DNA of 64,000 bases from Ancylothrix sp. D3o (GTDB lineage: Bacteria > Cyanobacteriota > Cyanobacteriia > Cyanobacteriales > Oscillatoriaceae): assembly GCF_025370775.1 (NCBI RefSeq), contig NZ_JAMXEX010000002.1, forward strand, positions 248,001 through 312,000. The letters run 5' to 3'. Shown one piece after another: positions 28,672 to 38,943 of the stretch; the stretch's first letter is position 1; each line of letters opens with the position of its first letter. The position numbers were made by a program, and so were the translations under genes. Under the pieces are notes generated by a model. That model did not search any database. It saw only the letters and a program-made list of their open reading frames with translations, and was not told the DNA's origin.

Positions 28672-28803
28672 TTTAATAATGACGTTTTTGCTTTTTGCTT
28701 AAGTTGGCGTGTATTTATTTTAGCATACTTTGGCTTACACCGGCCAAGGCTTATTTAAACAAATACTAAAGCCGGTTTTTCTGCCGGCATTTATTCAACA
28801 AAA

Positions 28804-29745
28804 CTAGAAAAACCTGCCCCTGTCATGGGGTGAACCCAAATCAATAACCGGCCCTTTTGGAACAATACCAGAAGGATTTACATTCGGATGACTTGTGTAA
28901 TAATGAATCTTGATATGATCCATATTACAAGTTTCTTTTACGCCTGGTTGTTGAGACAAGTCTTTAAGATAATTAACCAAATTAGGATAATCCCAAAGAT
29001 GGCGAATATTGCACTTAAAATGAACATAATAAACGGCATCAAACCGCAACAATGTAGTAAACATACACCAGTCCGCCTCGGTTATCACATTGCCGCATAA
29101 ATAACGCTGATTTCCTAACACCTCTTCCCAAGAATTCAAGGCATCAAATAAATCAGTTACAGCTTCCTCATAAGCTTCTTGAGTGGTGGCAAAACCGGCC
29201 CGATACACGCCATTATTAATCGGCTGATAAATTTGGTCAATTGTCTGGTCAATTTTATCCCGTAGTTTTTCAGGATAAAAACTAATTGAATTTTTGGCTA
29301 TTTCCTGAAAGCCGGTGTCAAACATCCGCAAAATTTCGCGGGATTCGTTATTAACAATTGTGCCTTCTTTTTTGTCCCAAAGCACCGGCACAGTTACTCG
29401 TCCCGTAAAATTTGGATCAGCTTTAACATAAATATCTCGCAAAAATTGGGCGTTATTTATGCTATCGGGAATACACCCCGGAAACTCTGAAAAACTCCAC
29501 CCGTCATCGCCCATGTGGGGGTCAACAATTGAGAGGGAAATTGCATCATCTAACCCTTTCAATTTTCGCATAATTAGGGTGCGTTGCGCCCAAGGACAAG
29601 CCAAAGAAACATATAAATGATAACGTCCTGTTTCTGGTATTGCTTGATTGCGAAAAGTGGTGGCCGGTCGGACAAAACTGCCTTTTTCATCTTCTTGTTC
29701 GCGTTTTGTTCGCCATTTGCCATCAACTAACATCCCTAAACCCAT
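28804..29745 (-). CDS. Glutathionyl-hydroquinone reductase (Omega-class GST, YqjG/ECM4 type)
   Basis: The 313-residue enzyme has the active-site YVSLACPWAQRT, with Cys50 as nucleophile, and VDPHMGDDGWSF, typical of the YqjG/ECM4 group. These enzymes remove glutathione from glutathionyl-hydroquinones. The C-terminal helical GST domain includes LCGNVITEADWCMFTTLLRF. AAGGAG lies 6 nt before the ATG at 29745. It stands alone on the minus strand and diverges from the ArsM gene. Confidence 0.9.
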   Translation of the reverse strand: MGLGMLVDGKWRTKREQEDEKGSFVRPATTFRNQAIPETGRYHLYVSLACPWAQRTLIMRKLKGLDDAISLSIVDPHMGDDGWSFSEFPGCIPDSINNAQFLRDIYVKADPNFTGRVTVPVLWDKKEGTIVNNESREILRMFDTGFQEIAKNSISFYPEKLRDKIDQTIDQIYQPINNGVYRAGFATTQEAYEEAVTDLFDALNSWEEVLGNQRYLCGNVITEADWCMFTTLLRFDAVYYVHFKCNIRHLWDYPNLVNYLKDLSQQPGVKETCNMDHIKIHYYTSHPNVNPSGIVPKGPVIDLGSPHDRGRFF

Positions 29746-29936
29746 AATTTTCTCCTTAAAATTATCTGCGTTTATCTGCGTGCATCTGCGGTTAAAAAAA
29801 GGGGGTGTTTATTGAACCGCAGATGGTTAACTGGTTAGTGGTAAGAGGTTGTGTGTTTATAGTTTAACGCAAAAAACATGATGGGGGGTTTTTATGGTAT
29901 AAAGAAACTCTGTGTTTTATGAGGATAGTTTTTCTT

Positions 29937-30905
29937 ATGAGTTATCTGGAAACGACTGCTAAATTTTATGCTGAAGTTGCGGAAACTCCGCAGGTTGGTT
30001 TGTGTTGTGTGCAAAGTAGTCCTATGCAGCTTCCGGGGTTAAAAGTTCCTAAAGAAATGCAGGATATGAATTATGGTTGTGGTACTACTGTTCACCCCGC
30101 TGAACTCACCGGCAACCCTACTGTTTTATATGTGGGTGTCGGTGGGGGTTTAGAAGCGCTTCAATTTGCTTATTTTACCCGACGGCCTGGGGGAACTATG
30201 GCGATAGAACCGGTCGCCTCTATGCGGGAAGCTGCAATGCGAAACTTAAAAATTGCAGCCCAAGAAAACGCCTGGTTTGATGTTAGTTTTGTGGAAATTA
30301 GAGAGGGTGATGCTTTTAATTTGCCGGTGGCGGATGCTTCTGTGGATGTGGTGGCTCAAAATTGTTTATTTAATATTTTTGAACCAGAGGATTTAACAAA
30401 GGCTTTACAAGAAGTTTATCGAGTTTTGAAGCCAGGGGGCCGGCTTTTAATGAGTGATCCTATTGCTACTCGTTCTATTCCAGAACATTTGCAAAAAGAT
30501 CAGCGTTTGCGGGCTATGTGTTTGTCAGGGGCGTTGACTTATGATGAGTATATTGAGCGTATTATTGGGGTGGGTTTTGGACAAGTAGAAATTCGGGCAA
30601 AGCGTCCTTATCGGCTGCTGGATAAGCAAACTTATCAGCTTGAAAATGACTTGCTTTTAGAAAGTTTGGATAGTGTTTCTTTTAAGGTAGCAGTTCCCCC
30701 CGATGGCGCTTGTGTTTTCACCGGCAAAACGGCTATCTACACCGGCACTCAAGATTATTTTGATGACAATAATGGTCATATTCTCCAGCGTGGTATTCCG
30801 GCTGCTGTTTGTGATAAAACTGCCAAAAACTTAAGCGGAAGTAACCCTGATCAAATTTTAATTACTGATTCGACTTGGCATTATGTTGGTGGGGGGTGTT
30901 GTTAA
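29937..30905 (+). CDS. arsM: Arsenite S-adenosylmethionine methyltransferase, arsenosugar type
   Basis: The 322-residue protein has LCCVQSSPMQLPGLKVP, MNYGCGTTVHPAELTGNP and the AdoMet loop VLYVGVGGGLEALQFAYF. LKPGGRLLMSDPIATRSIP follows, and the ending WHYVGGGCC offers a C-terminal Cys pair. The several Cys in the N-terminal part could bind As(III). The family methylates arsenite as a first step of arsenosugar formation. The partner radical-SAM gene is not next to it. I prefer the ATG at 29937 (MSYLETTAKFYAEVAETPQ) over 29919. Confidence 0.88.
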   Translation: MSYLETTAKFYAEVAETPQVGLCCVQSSPMQLPGLKVPKEMQDMNYGCGTTVHPAELTGNPTVLYVGVGGGLEALQFAYFTRRPGGTMAIEPVASMREAAMRNLKIAAQENAWFDVSFVEIREGDAFNLPVADASVDVVAQNCLFNIFEPEDLTKALQEVYRVLKPGGRLLMSDPIATRSIPEHLQKDQRLRAMCLSGALTYDEYIERIIGVGFGQVEIRAKRPYRLLDKQTYQLENDLLLESLDSVSFKVAVPPDGACVFTGKTAIYTGTQDYFDDNNGHILQRGIPAAVCDKTAKNLSGSNPDQILITDSTWHYVGGGCC

Positions 30906-31006
30906 CAAAATTTGGGAACTTTTTAAGATTTTTCTGGAGGATTACGATCTAAAATAGATGTTGAGCAAAAGAAAAAGAGCGTTTAAATTTTTCAGGAGAA
31001 ACCAGG

Positions 31007-31972
31007 GTGACTGCTGCACCAAATGCCAATTATGATCAAGCTTGGAAAGAAGCCATAGAAGATGATCTGGCGGAGTTTTTAGCTTTCTTTTTTCCGCAGG
31101 TCTATGATTTAATTGACTGGACGAGAGAATATCAATCGTTGGATAAAGAACTGCAACAAATTACGCCGAATGCAGAGGCCGGTGAGCGAGTTGCAGATAA
31201 ACTTTTCCAAGTTTGGCGACGCGATGGCGAAGCAACTTACATCTTAATTCATATCGAAGTGCAAAGCCAAGAAGACTCGCAATTTATGGAACGGATGTAT
31301 ATTTACCATTACCGTTCTTTTGATATTCACAAACAAGTCATTAGTTTGGCGATCTTGGGGGATGAACGGCAAAACTGGCGACCCAATTCTTACAGTTACG
31401 AACTGGGAGGCTGTTCTGTTCGTTTTGAATTTCCGACTGCTAAACTTTTAGATTATGAGGGACTGTGGGAAAACGACCCTGAAAATTTCAATGTTTTTGC
31501 TGCATTGGTGGTGGCGCATCTCAAAACAAAAGCCACGACACAGAATGCAGAAGAACGAGAAAGGTGGAAATGGAATCTCGTGCAAAGCCTCTACGAACGG
31601 GGCTATAATCAGGAGAAGATCATCAGGCTATTTCGGTTAATTGACTGGATGATGACTTTACCGGCATCGATCCAGCAAAGTTTTGAAAGCAAATTCAAAA
31701 GTTATCAGGAGGAACGAAAAATGCCAATTCTAAGTAATATTGAACTCCGCGCAATGGAGGCCGGTCGTCAAGAAGGAACCTTACGCACTGCAAGGGAATC
31801 AGTGCTAGAAGTTTTGGAAGTACGGTTTAATGAAGTTCCACCGGCCCTCCGTACTCTCATCAATCAAATTGAAGATATTTCCAGACTGAAACAACTTCTT
31901 ATAAGCGCGATTTCTATTGATTCCCTCGCTGATTTTCAGCAAATTATGGAATCTAACCGCCCCGCTAATTAA
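31007..31972 (+). CDS. Rpn-family putative nuclease/transposase-like protein
   Basis: This 321-residue protein is of the kind very common in cyanobacteria. FLAFFFPQVYDLIDWTREYQ at the start, KLFQVWRRDGEATYILIHIE and VQSQEDSQFMERMYIYHYR give the PD-(D/E)XK core (D..., E-x-Q) seen in the Rpn/YhgA group. The second half is helical with MPILSNIELRAMEAGRQEGT. Rpn proteins can promote RecA-independent recombination; the role here is unknown. The GTG at 31007 has AGGAGA upstream. Confidence 0.75.
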   Translation: MTAAPNANYDQAWKEAIEDDLAEFLAFFFPQVYDLIDWTREYQSLDKELQQITPNAEAGERVADKLFQVWRRDGEATYILIHIEVQSQEDSQFMERMYIYHYRSFDIHKQVISLAILGDERQNWRPNSYSYELGGCSVRFEFPTAKLLDYEGLWENDPENFNVFAALVVAHLKTKATTQNAEERERWKWNLVQSLYERGYNQEKIIRLFRLIDWMMTLPASIQQSFESKFKSYQEERKMPILSNIELRAMEAGRQEGTLRTARESVLEVLEVRFNEVPPALRTLINQIEDISRLKQLLISAISIDSLADFQQIMESNRPAN

Positions 31973-32092
31973 CTGATATTTTTGTGCTAGGGATACGGGC
32001 AAAATTCGTATCCCTAATTCTTCAAAAATCAGAACATCGGCCTAAAATCCCTCCTAGCAGAACTTCAGCAAAACAGAAAATTCAAAATTGCC

Positions 32093-32132
32093 AATCTAAA
32101 ATCTAAACTCTAAACTCTAAACTCTAAAATAT
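32093..32132 (+). repeat. TCTAAAC/TCTAAAA heptamer array before the GH116 gene
   Basis: AATCTAAAATCTAAACTC continues with two more CTAAACT units and ends CTCTAAAATAT. The period is exactly 7 bp with a changing last base. Confidence 0.75.
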
Positions 32133-32160
32133 CTCCGCCAATCCTGATAAAATTTAGGCC

Positions 32161-34572
32161 ATGATTCAACAACCTGCACGTCCTGAAATCCCCTCCTGTA
32201 CCTGGAACCGGCCCCTCGGCAAAGGCTGGGAAAAACCCTACACAGTCCGCTATTCCAGTAACCTAGACGATGGCCCCTGGCATGGGATGCCCTTGGGGGG
32301 GTTTGGTGCCGGTTGTATAGGCCGGTCATCCAGAGGCGACTTTAACCTATGGCACATCGACGGCGGCGAACATACCTTCAAAACCCTGCCGGCCTGTCAA
32401 TTTAGCATTTTTGAAGAAACCGGCACCCAAAAACAAGCCTACGCCCTCTGCACTCAACCCCCAGAAGACGGTACCCTCGAAACCTGGAACTGGTACCCCG
32501 GCACCACAAAAGACGGCCAAACCACCGGCACCTATCACGCCCTCTATCCCCGCAGTTGGTTTGTTTACGAAAATATCTTTAAAACTCAATTAACCTGCGA
32601 ACAATTTTCCCCTATTTGGCCCGACAAATACCAAGAAACCAGCTATCCCATCGCCGTCTTTGAATGGACAGCCCACAACCCCACCGACCAACCGATCACC
32701 CTCAGCATTATGTTGACGTGGCAAAATACCGTCGGATGGTGGACAAACCTGGTCAAAACCCCCCAAGTCTGCGTCCGCGATGATGGTAGCCCCGTTTACG
32801 AATATCAACCAAGCTGGGGACAAAGTACCGGCAACTTCAACGAATGGCGCGAAGACTTCCACCGAGTCGGTTGTCTGATGAACCGCGTTAGCATCCACGA
32901 CGATATTCAAGAAGGCGATGGACAGTTTTGCATTGCCACCGTCACAAACCCCGGTGTCGAAGTGTATTATCACACCCGCTGGAACCCCGCCGGCGATGGT
33001 TCAGATATTTGGAATAACTTTGCAAGCGACGGAACTCTGCCAGATAAACAAGACGAAACCCGCGCCGACCCCAACGAACAGATCGCCTGTGCGGTGACAG
33101 TCCGCTTCACCATCCGTCCGGGGAAAACCCGCAAAATTCCCTTTATTCTGGCTTGGGACTTCCCCGTAACCGAATTTGCGCTTGGTAACTGGCGCTACCG
33201 GCGCTATACAGACTTTTTCGGGCGCGACGGCAAAAACACTTGGTCAATGGTTCGCACAGCCCTCAAACACTCCGATGTCTGGAAAGAAAATATCGAAGCT
33301 TGGCAAAACGCCATCATCAACCGGCCCGACTTGTCCGACTGGTTTAAAATGGCTTTGTTTAACGAACTCTACGCCCTCACCGGCGGCGGTACGCTGTGGA
33401 CATCAGCAGACGAACGCGACCCTAAAGGCCAATTTGCTGTGCTTGAATGTATCGATTATCGTTGGTATGAAAGCCTGGATGTCCGGCTTTACGGTTCCTT
33501 TGCGTTGCTGATGCTGTGGCCAGAATTAGAAAAATCTGTGATCTCAGCTTTTGCTCGCGCTATTCCCTCTAATGATGCAACAGAACGCACAATCGGCTAT
33601 AACAAATCTTCGGCTTTGCGGAAAATCAAAGGCGCCACTCCCCACGATTTAGGCGCACCAAATGAGCATCCGTTTGAGGAAACCAATTATACAAGCTATC
33701 AAGATTGCAATCTCTGGAAAGATTTACCTTGTGATTTTGTGTTGCAGGTTTATCGTGATTACCTTTTTACCGGCAGCAATGATATTGAGTTTTTATCTGA
33801 ATGTTGGCCGGCTATTACCCAAACTCTCGCTTATCTGAAAACCTTTGATATTGATAATGACGGTATTCCTGAAAATGGCGGGGCACCGGATCAAACGTTT
33901 GATGATTGGCGACTTAGTGGTATTAGTGCTTATTGTGGTGGATTGTGGATTGCTGCTTTGCAGGCGGCGATAGAAATTGGTAAGCTTTTGTTGCCAAAAC
34001 AGGCAGATTTTTCTGAGCAGAATATTGCCGAAACAATGGCACTTTATCAGTCTTGGTTAGAACAAGCAAAACCGCTTTATCAAGAAAAACTGTGGAATGG
34101 GAAATATTACAATCTGGATACAGAAAGTAATTCAGAAGTTGTAATGGCAGACCAACTTTGCGGGCAATTTTACGCCCAATTATTGGGGCTTGAAGATGTA
34201 GTGCCGCCTGAGTGTGCTGTCAGTGCTTTGCAGACAATTTATGAGGCTTGTTTTTTAAAGTTTAATGATGGCAAACTTGGGGCGGCTAATGGTGTAAAAA
34301 TTGATGGCCGGCCGGTGAATCCTGATGCTACTCATCCTCTGGAAATTTGGACGGGGATTAACTTTGGTATTGCAGCTTTTATGGTGCAAATGGGGATGAA
34401 AGATGAGGCGTTTAAAATGACTGAGGCGGTGGTAAAACAAGTGTATGAAAATGGTTTGCAATTCCGCACTCCTGAAGCTATTACGGCTGCCGGTACTTTT
34501 CGTGCTTCTCATTATTTGCGGGCTATGGCAATTTGGGGAATTTATGGGGTGTTAGTAGGAATGGATAAGTAG
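32161..34572 (+). CDS. GH116 family beta-glycosidase (GBA2-like)
   Basis: The 803-residue protein has the GBA2-like N-terminal domain (WHGMPLGGFGAGCIGRSSRG) and a C-terminal (alpha/alpha)6 catalytic barrel. The acid/base Asp lies in GGAPDQTFDDWRLSGISAYC, and the nucleophile Glu is probably in ECIDYRWYESLDVRLYGSFA. DNDGIPENGG is also typical. The family includes the human non-lysosomal glucosylceramidase and bacterial beta-glucosidases. No signal peptide is seen, so it is probably cytoplasmic; the natural substrate is unknown. It is monocistronic, ending in a terminator. Confidence 0.9.
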   Translation: MIQQPARPEIPSCTWNRPLGKGWEKPYTVRYSSNLDDGPWHGMPLGGFGAGCIGRSSRGDFNLWHIDGGEHTFKTLPACQFSIFEETGTQKQAYALCTQPPEDGTLETWNWYPGTTKDGQTTGTYHALYPRSWFVYENIFKTQLTCEQFSPIWPDKYQETSYPIAVFEWTAHNPTDQPITLSIMLTWQNTVGWWTNLVKTPQVCVRDDGSPVYEYQPSWGQSTGNFNEWREDFHRVGCLMNRVSIHDDIQEGDGQFCIATVTNPGVEVYYHTRWNPAGDGSDIWNNFASDGTLPDKQDETRADPNEQIACAVTVRFTIRPGKTRKIPFILAWDFPVTEFALGNWRYRRYTDFFGRDGKNTWSMVRTALKHSDVWKENIEAWQNAIINRPDLSDWFKMALFNELYALTGGGTLWTSADERDPKGQFAVLECIDYRWYESLDVRLYGSFALLMLWPELEKSVISAFARAIPSNDATERTIGYNKSSALRKIKGATPHDLGAPNEHPFEETNYTSYQDCNLWKDLPCDFVLQVYRDYLFTGSNDIEFLSECWPAITQTLAYLKTFDIDNDGIPENGGAPDQTFDDWRLSGISAYCGGLWIAALQAAIEIGKLLLPKQADFSEQNIAETMALYQSWLEQAKPLYQEKLWNGKYYNLDTESNSEVVMADQLCGQFYAQLLGLEDVVPPECAVSALQTIYEACFLKFNDGKLGAANGVKIDGRPVNPDATHPLEIWTGINFGIAAFMVQMGMKDEAFKMTEAVVKQVYENGLQFRTPEAITAAGTFRASHYLRAMAIWGIYGVLVGMDK

Positions 34573-34583
34573 TTTTTCTTAGG

Positions 34584-34620
34584 CTAAAAACCTGGTTTCT
34601 CAAAGAAGCTAGGTTTTTAG
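34584..34620 (+). terminator. Intrinsic terminator after the GH116 gene
   Basis: CTAAAAACCT ... TTCT pairs with AGAA ... AGGTTTTTAG with few mismatches, starting 11 nt after the stop. The stem ends in T5. Confidence 0.7.
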
Positions 34621-35494
34621 CGTATCAAGTATGAAAAGCCCCCAAATTTAAAATCAATTATTTTTTTTTGAAGATAAATCGCACAACTGAGAAACAGACA
34701 AATAAACCAAGTTAACAATACAGATAAACACAAAGCATTACAAGCCGGATAAGAAATCGGTATTGAGTTGACGGGTTGGGGTTGTAACTCACCCATCACC
34801 CACCCATCCCGAAGTAGGAGAAACCAGCGACACCGGCATCACTTCCTTTTGCCAAACTCGCATTTTTTCCGAACTGCCTCAACAGCTTCGCCCCGCAATC
34901 ACTGGCTTAGCATTAAATACACTTTTTTAGCGCCCCAAATTTGGCATATATATTATATATAATCACCAACCTCAAAAAAATTATCTGCAAAAATAAGCGA
35001 AAATCCTGCCGATCTTCCAACAAAGATAGAAGAATAAATTTTTTATTAGCCACCAGATTAATTAATGTGTCTGTGAAGGCAAAATTTGTAGCAAGTAGTT
35101 GTGGCTGCATTGATCGAAAGCTCACTTTTGAGTGTAACATTTGCTACTTTGGATGTTTAACTCGGCCAGCCCCAAGGCTTTTAAGCTTGCAATAAAGGGA
35201 TAGAGGCGACTAAATTTAAGCAGGAGAGCGAACAGAAGTTTAAGGAGTACAACTGTAAAAAAATTTCAGGAAACATCTGGACAACAGACGTATTTACGGA
35301 GTAAAGATAAACAAGTTGCCAGAATACAAATCAGGGGCTATGAATAAAATAATTTACATAGTAACCAATATAGAACAGCCTCTTGCAGTTCGGCGCAATT
35401 GTGTAAATCTATCGGAAGTTGTATCAGGAAAAAGCAATACCTGATATGATATCGCGTGTTATTGGCGTGGTGTGGTGTGAAAGGAGCAATCTCT
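34621..35494. other. Long non-coding gap before murC
   Basis: About 870 bp hold no convincing gene on either strand. An AT-rich palindromic run ATATATATTATATATAAT lies near 34946. The last 300 bp before murC may contain its promoter; I could not place -10 and -35 boxes with confidence. Confidence 0.5.
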
Positions 35495-37009
35495 ATGGTG
35501 AGTAAAGTAAATTTTAGCGGCAGGCCATTCCATTTCATCGGAATAGGCGGCATTGGAATGTCAGCCCTGGCCTACATTTTAGCGAAGCGGCAGTTGCCGG
35601 TATATGGTTCGGATATTAAAGCCAGCCACATTACAAAACGCTTGCAAGAAAACGGCGCTCATATTTTTTGGCGTCAAGATGCAAGCAATATTGAATTTTT
35701 CTCAACAAACTCTGTTGGTGAGTACAACCAGACGGCGGATTTAGGCTACCAGAAAAATAGCGAATTGCCGCAAGTAATTTGCTCAACAGCCATTCAAACG
35801 GCCAACGCAGAGTATAAAGCAGCGCTAGAGTTGGGCTGTCCGATTTTTCACCGCTCAGACTTATTGGCAGCCTTGATCGACGATTACCAAAGCATTGCGG
35901 TGGCAGGTACACACGGCAAAACCACCACCAGCAGCTTAATTGGATATATGCTGTTGAAGGCCGGTTTAGACCCCACAATCGTCGTCGGCGGAGAAGTCAA
36001 CGCCTGGGAAGGAAACGCTCGTCAAGGTTCTGGGCCCTATCTCGTAGCTGAGGCTGACGAATCCGACGGATCGCTAGTTAAACTTTCTGCCGAACTAGGC
36101 ATTGTGACGAATATCGAACTTGATCATCCAGATCATTACGCAAGTGTTGAGCAAGTCACCGAGATATTCCAAACCTTTAAAGGCAATTGCAAAACCATCA
36201 TAGGCTGCATTGACTGCGAGATTGTCCGAGAACAACTCAAACCGGCCATCACTTATAGCCTAGATATTTCCCGCAACGCAGACTATACAGCCGACTGTAT
36301 CAGTTATCGCAGTGACGGGACGACAGCACGAGTTTGGGAAAAAGGCGAAATTCTCGGTCAGTTAAACATAAAACTATTAGGCCAGCATAACCTCAGCAAC
36401 GCCCTAGCCGCAGTAGCAGTAGGCAGAAGGGTGGGAATAAGCTTTGAAGTAATTGCAGGTGCTCTTGCCACGTTTGAAGGCGCAAGGCGGCGCTTTGAAG
36501 TGCGCGGAGAGCACAAAGGCATTTTGTTTGTGGATGACTACGCTCACCACCCCAGCGAAATACGAGCTACTTTGGCGGCGGCGCGACTGCGAGTCCAAGA
36601 CAAAGAACCGAGTGGCAAGTCAAAACTACAGTCAACAAAAGCAAACGGGCGAGTGGTAGCGATTTTTCAACCGCATCGCTACAGCCGGACACTAACTTTT
36701 TTAGAAGACTTTGCACAGGCTTTTGAGGATGCCGATGTAGTAGTGCTGGCAGATATTTATAGCGCCGGCGAACCAGAAACCCCCGCTATCAACGGCGCAA
36801 AAGTCGCGGCAGCTATCGAAAATTATCACCCTCAAGTTTACTATCAACCGGCCCTCAAGTCTGTTGTCGGGTTTTTAACCGAAAGTTTGTTACCCGGAGA
36901 CATTGCTTTATTTTTGGGCGCGGGAAACTTAAACCAGACGATCCCAGAAGTGATGGCCTTTTACGAGCCGGCCTCTGAAGGAGCGGCCCAACTGCGCCAT
37001 CCCGCATAA
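35495..37009 (+). CDS. murC: UDP-N-acetylmuramate-L-alanine ligase
   Basis: This is a 504-residue ligase of peptidoglycan synthesis. FHFIGIGGIGMSALAYILAK marks the N-terminal nucleotide fold, SIAVAGTHGKTTTSSLIGYM is the ATP-binding loop and VDDYAHHPSEIRATLAAAR is typical of MurC. A stretch near residues 65-85 is longer than usual. The ATG at 35495 has AAGGAG 9 nt upstream; the open frame to 35456 is not family-like. murB follows 123 bp later. Confidence 0.95.
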   Translation: MVSKVNFSGRPFHFIGIGGIGMSALAYILAKRQLPVYGSDIKASHITKRLQENGAHIFWRQDASNIEFFSTNSVGEYNQTADLGYQKNSELPQVICSTAIQTANAEYKAALELGCPIFHRSDLLAALIDDYQSIAVAGTHGKTTTSSLIGYMLLKAGLDPTIVVGGEVNAWEGNARQGSGPYLVAEADESDGSLVKLSAELGIVTNIELDHPDHYASVEQVTEIFQTFKGNCKTIIGCIDCEIVREQLKPAITYSLDISRNADYTADCISYRSDGTTARVWEKGEILGQLNIKLLGQHNLSNALAAVAVGRRVGISFEVIAGALATFEGARRRFEVRGEHKGILFVDDYAHHPSEIRATLAAARLRVQDKEPSGKSKLQSTKANGRVVAIFQPHRYSRTLTFLEDFAQAFEDADVVVLADIYSAGEPETPAINGAKVAAAIENYHPQVYYQPALKSVVGFLTESLLPGDIALFLGAGNLNQTIPEVMAFYEPASEGAAQLRHPA

Positions 37010-37132
37010 AGGCGTTAAAGTACAAATCAAAAGTTTTCTATCTTTACGCACTGGTAAAACGGGGTTGTGCTTGTTTAAATTTGTACCAACTCTTAGATCG
37101 CGTAAGTCTTTTGGACGAACCACTCCTAACTT

Positions 37133-38167
37133 ATGACTCTGACTTTCGATAGTTCAGCGTGGCACGACAGCGCCAAGATCGCCAGCGCCGTAACTCCTAA
37201 CCACTCCTCACGCACGCCAGAAACAGCCAAAATGTTGCAACTTGATAGTCCACCGGCCCCCGTATTGTCTTTACCGGGAACCAATTGTGTAGTTAAATCC
37301 CAAGTGTCTTTGGCCCCTTTTACGTCGTTCCGCGTTGGCGGGCCGGCTGAATGGTATCTTGCGCCTCGTTCTATAGAAGATTTGCAGGCCGGTTTACTAT
37401 GGGCAAATTCTGAAGGTCTGCCGGTGACGCTTTTAGGCGCCGGCTCGAATTTACTGATTAGTGATGAGGGTTTACCTGGTTTAACAATTTGCACCCGACA
37501 CTTGCGCTCGGCTGTTTTTGATGACCAAACCGCCACAGTAACGGCGGCGGCGGGAGAACCTATTGTGCGTTTGGCTTGGCAAGCGGCAGAGCGTGGTTGG
37601 TCAGGGCTAGAATGGGCGGTGGGGATACCGGGGACTGTTGGCGGTGCGGTGGTGATGAATGCCGGTGCTCATAATGGTTGCACGGCAGATATTTTGCTCA
37701 ATGCTCAAATTTTGTCAAAAATTGGAGACATTTCTGTTGCGACTCCCCAAGATTTGGGTTACAACTATCGGACATCCAATTTGCAAAATGGGCAGCGTTG
37801 GGTGACGCAAGCAACTTTCCAACTTCAACCAGGCCATGATCCAAAGCAGTTGATGGCAACCACAGCGGCGATGTTAAAACAGCGTCATTCTACCCAGCCT
37901 TATAATCTACCGAGTTGTGGCAGTGTTTTTCGTAATCCTAATCCCCATAAAGCGGCTTGGTTGATTGAACAAACCGGCCTCAAGGGATACCAGATCGGCG
38001 GTGCCCAAGTTGCTCAACGTCACGCGAATTTTATTCTCAACTGTGGCGGAGCCAAAGCCAGCGAAATTTTACACCTCATCCGCTATGTTCAACACCGCGT
38101 CGAGGAACGCTGGTCGCTTTGTTTAGAACCAGAAGTTAAGATCATTGGTGAGTTTCAACCGATTTAA
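37133..38167 (+). CDS. murB: UDP-N-acetylenolpyruvoylglucosamine reductase
   Basis: This is a 344-residue FAD enzyme that makes UDP-MurNAc. The core starts at [20 protein letters not shown], with [39 protein letters not shown] and [20 protein letters not shown], the last holding the catalytic Ser. The ~45 residues before the core vary in cyanobacteria; an ATG at 37232 is an alternative start. It forms a pair with murC. Confidence 0.94.
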   Translation: MTLTFDSSAWHDSAKIASAVTPNHSSRTPETAKMLQLDSPPAPVLSLPGTNCVVKSQVSLAPFTSFRVGGPAEWYLAPRSIEDLQAGLLWANSEGLPVTLLGAGSNLLISDEGLPGLTICTRHLRSAVFDDQTATVTAAAGEPIVRLAWQAAERGWSGLEWAVGIPGTVGGAVVMNAGAHNGCTADILLNAQILSKIGDISVATPQDLGYNYRTSNLQNGQRWVTQATFQLQPGHDPKQLMATTAAMLKQRHSTQPYNLPSCGSVFRNPNPHKAAWLIEQTGLKGYQIGGAQVAQRHANFILNCGGAKASEILHLIRYVQHRVEERWSLCLEPEVKIIGEFQPI

Positions 38168-38420
38168 ATTTTAGTATGAGGTTTTAGGAAGTTTGTTCGC
38201 CGCAAAGCAAGTTCTTGGCCTAAGATAGATGCTGGGTTGATAGCCAGCGAATCTATGCTCTTAGGAGGCCGGTTATCTCCACCGAGGGATGTTTGCTCTT
38301 GAGTTTTCTGTTGAGTCAAATCACGCCCTCACCTGTCTTTCAGCAGTACACGCTCTGCTGATGACACCCAATTAGCGGCTGTTTGTTGAATTTACGCCAT
38401 CTTTAAAGAGTTAGAAAATT

Positions 38421-38765
38421 ATGTCAAAATCACAGGGGTTTGGCTTCGGACTTGGCAAAATGAAAGAGCTAACCGAAGCTTTTAAAAAAGCGCAGCAAGT
38501 CCAAGAAGGTGCTAAAAGGCTGCAAGAAGAACTCGACCAAATGGAGTTAGAAGGTCAAGCTGCTAACGGTTTGGTGAAGGTTTACATGAGCGGAAACCAA
38601 GAACCTCGTCGGGTGGTGATTTCACCGGATGTTATGGGTGAGCCGGCAGATGTGCTTTCTGCTTTGGTTTTGGAAGCTACCCAGGATGCTTATTACAAGT
38701 CCACTACAACCATGCGTGAGCGTATGGAAGAACTCACCGGCGGTCTTAATCTCCCAGGTTTGTAA
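38421..38765 (+). CDS. YbaB/EbfC family nucleoid-associated protein
   Basis: The 114-residue DNA-binding protein has a helical N-terminus ([20 protein letters not shown]), then [20 protein letters not shown] and [20 protein letters not shown]. In bacteria it is a dimer that binds AT-rich DNA. A hairpin at about 38776-38801 (CCTCTCC/GGGAGGGG) probably ends its transcript. Confidence 0.92.
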   Translation: MSKSQGFGFGLGKMKELTEAFKKAQQVQEGAKRLQEELDQMELEGQAANGLVKVYMSGNQEPRRVVISPDVMGEPADVLSALVLEATQDAYYKSTTTMRERMEELTGGLNLPGL

Positions 38766-38801
38766 GTTTTTTCTCGCCTCTCCTGATTTTACGGGAGGGG
38801 C

Positions 38802-38830
38802 TTGACATCTTCGGCTTTTTGTGATAATAA
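38802..38830 (+). promoter_or_regulatory. Promoter of the phosphatase gene
   Basis: TTGACA (38802-38807), a 17-bp spacer and TAATAA (38825-38830) give a near-consensus sigma-70 promoter about 115 bp before the next start codon. The TCTAAAAT-type repeat lies in between. Confidence 0.65.
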
Positions 38831-38943
38831 TTTTTCAGTTCAGACGGAATTTACAATTTTCAGCGTCGGGATGAAGGTTTTTTTAAATCAAAATTCTCAT
38901 CCAGATCTAAAATTCCAATTGTTTTAAAATCTCAAATCTGAAG

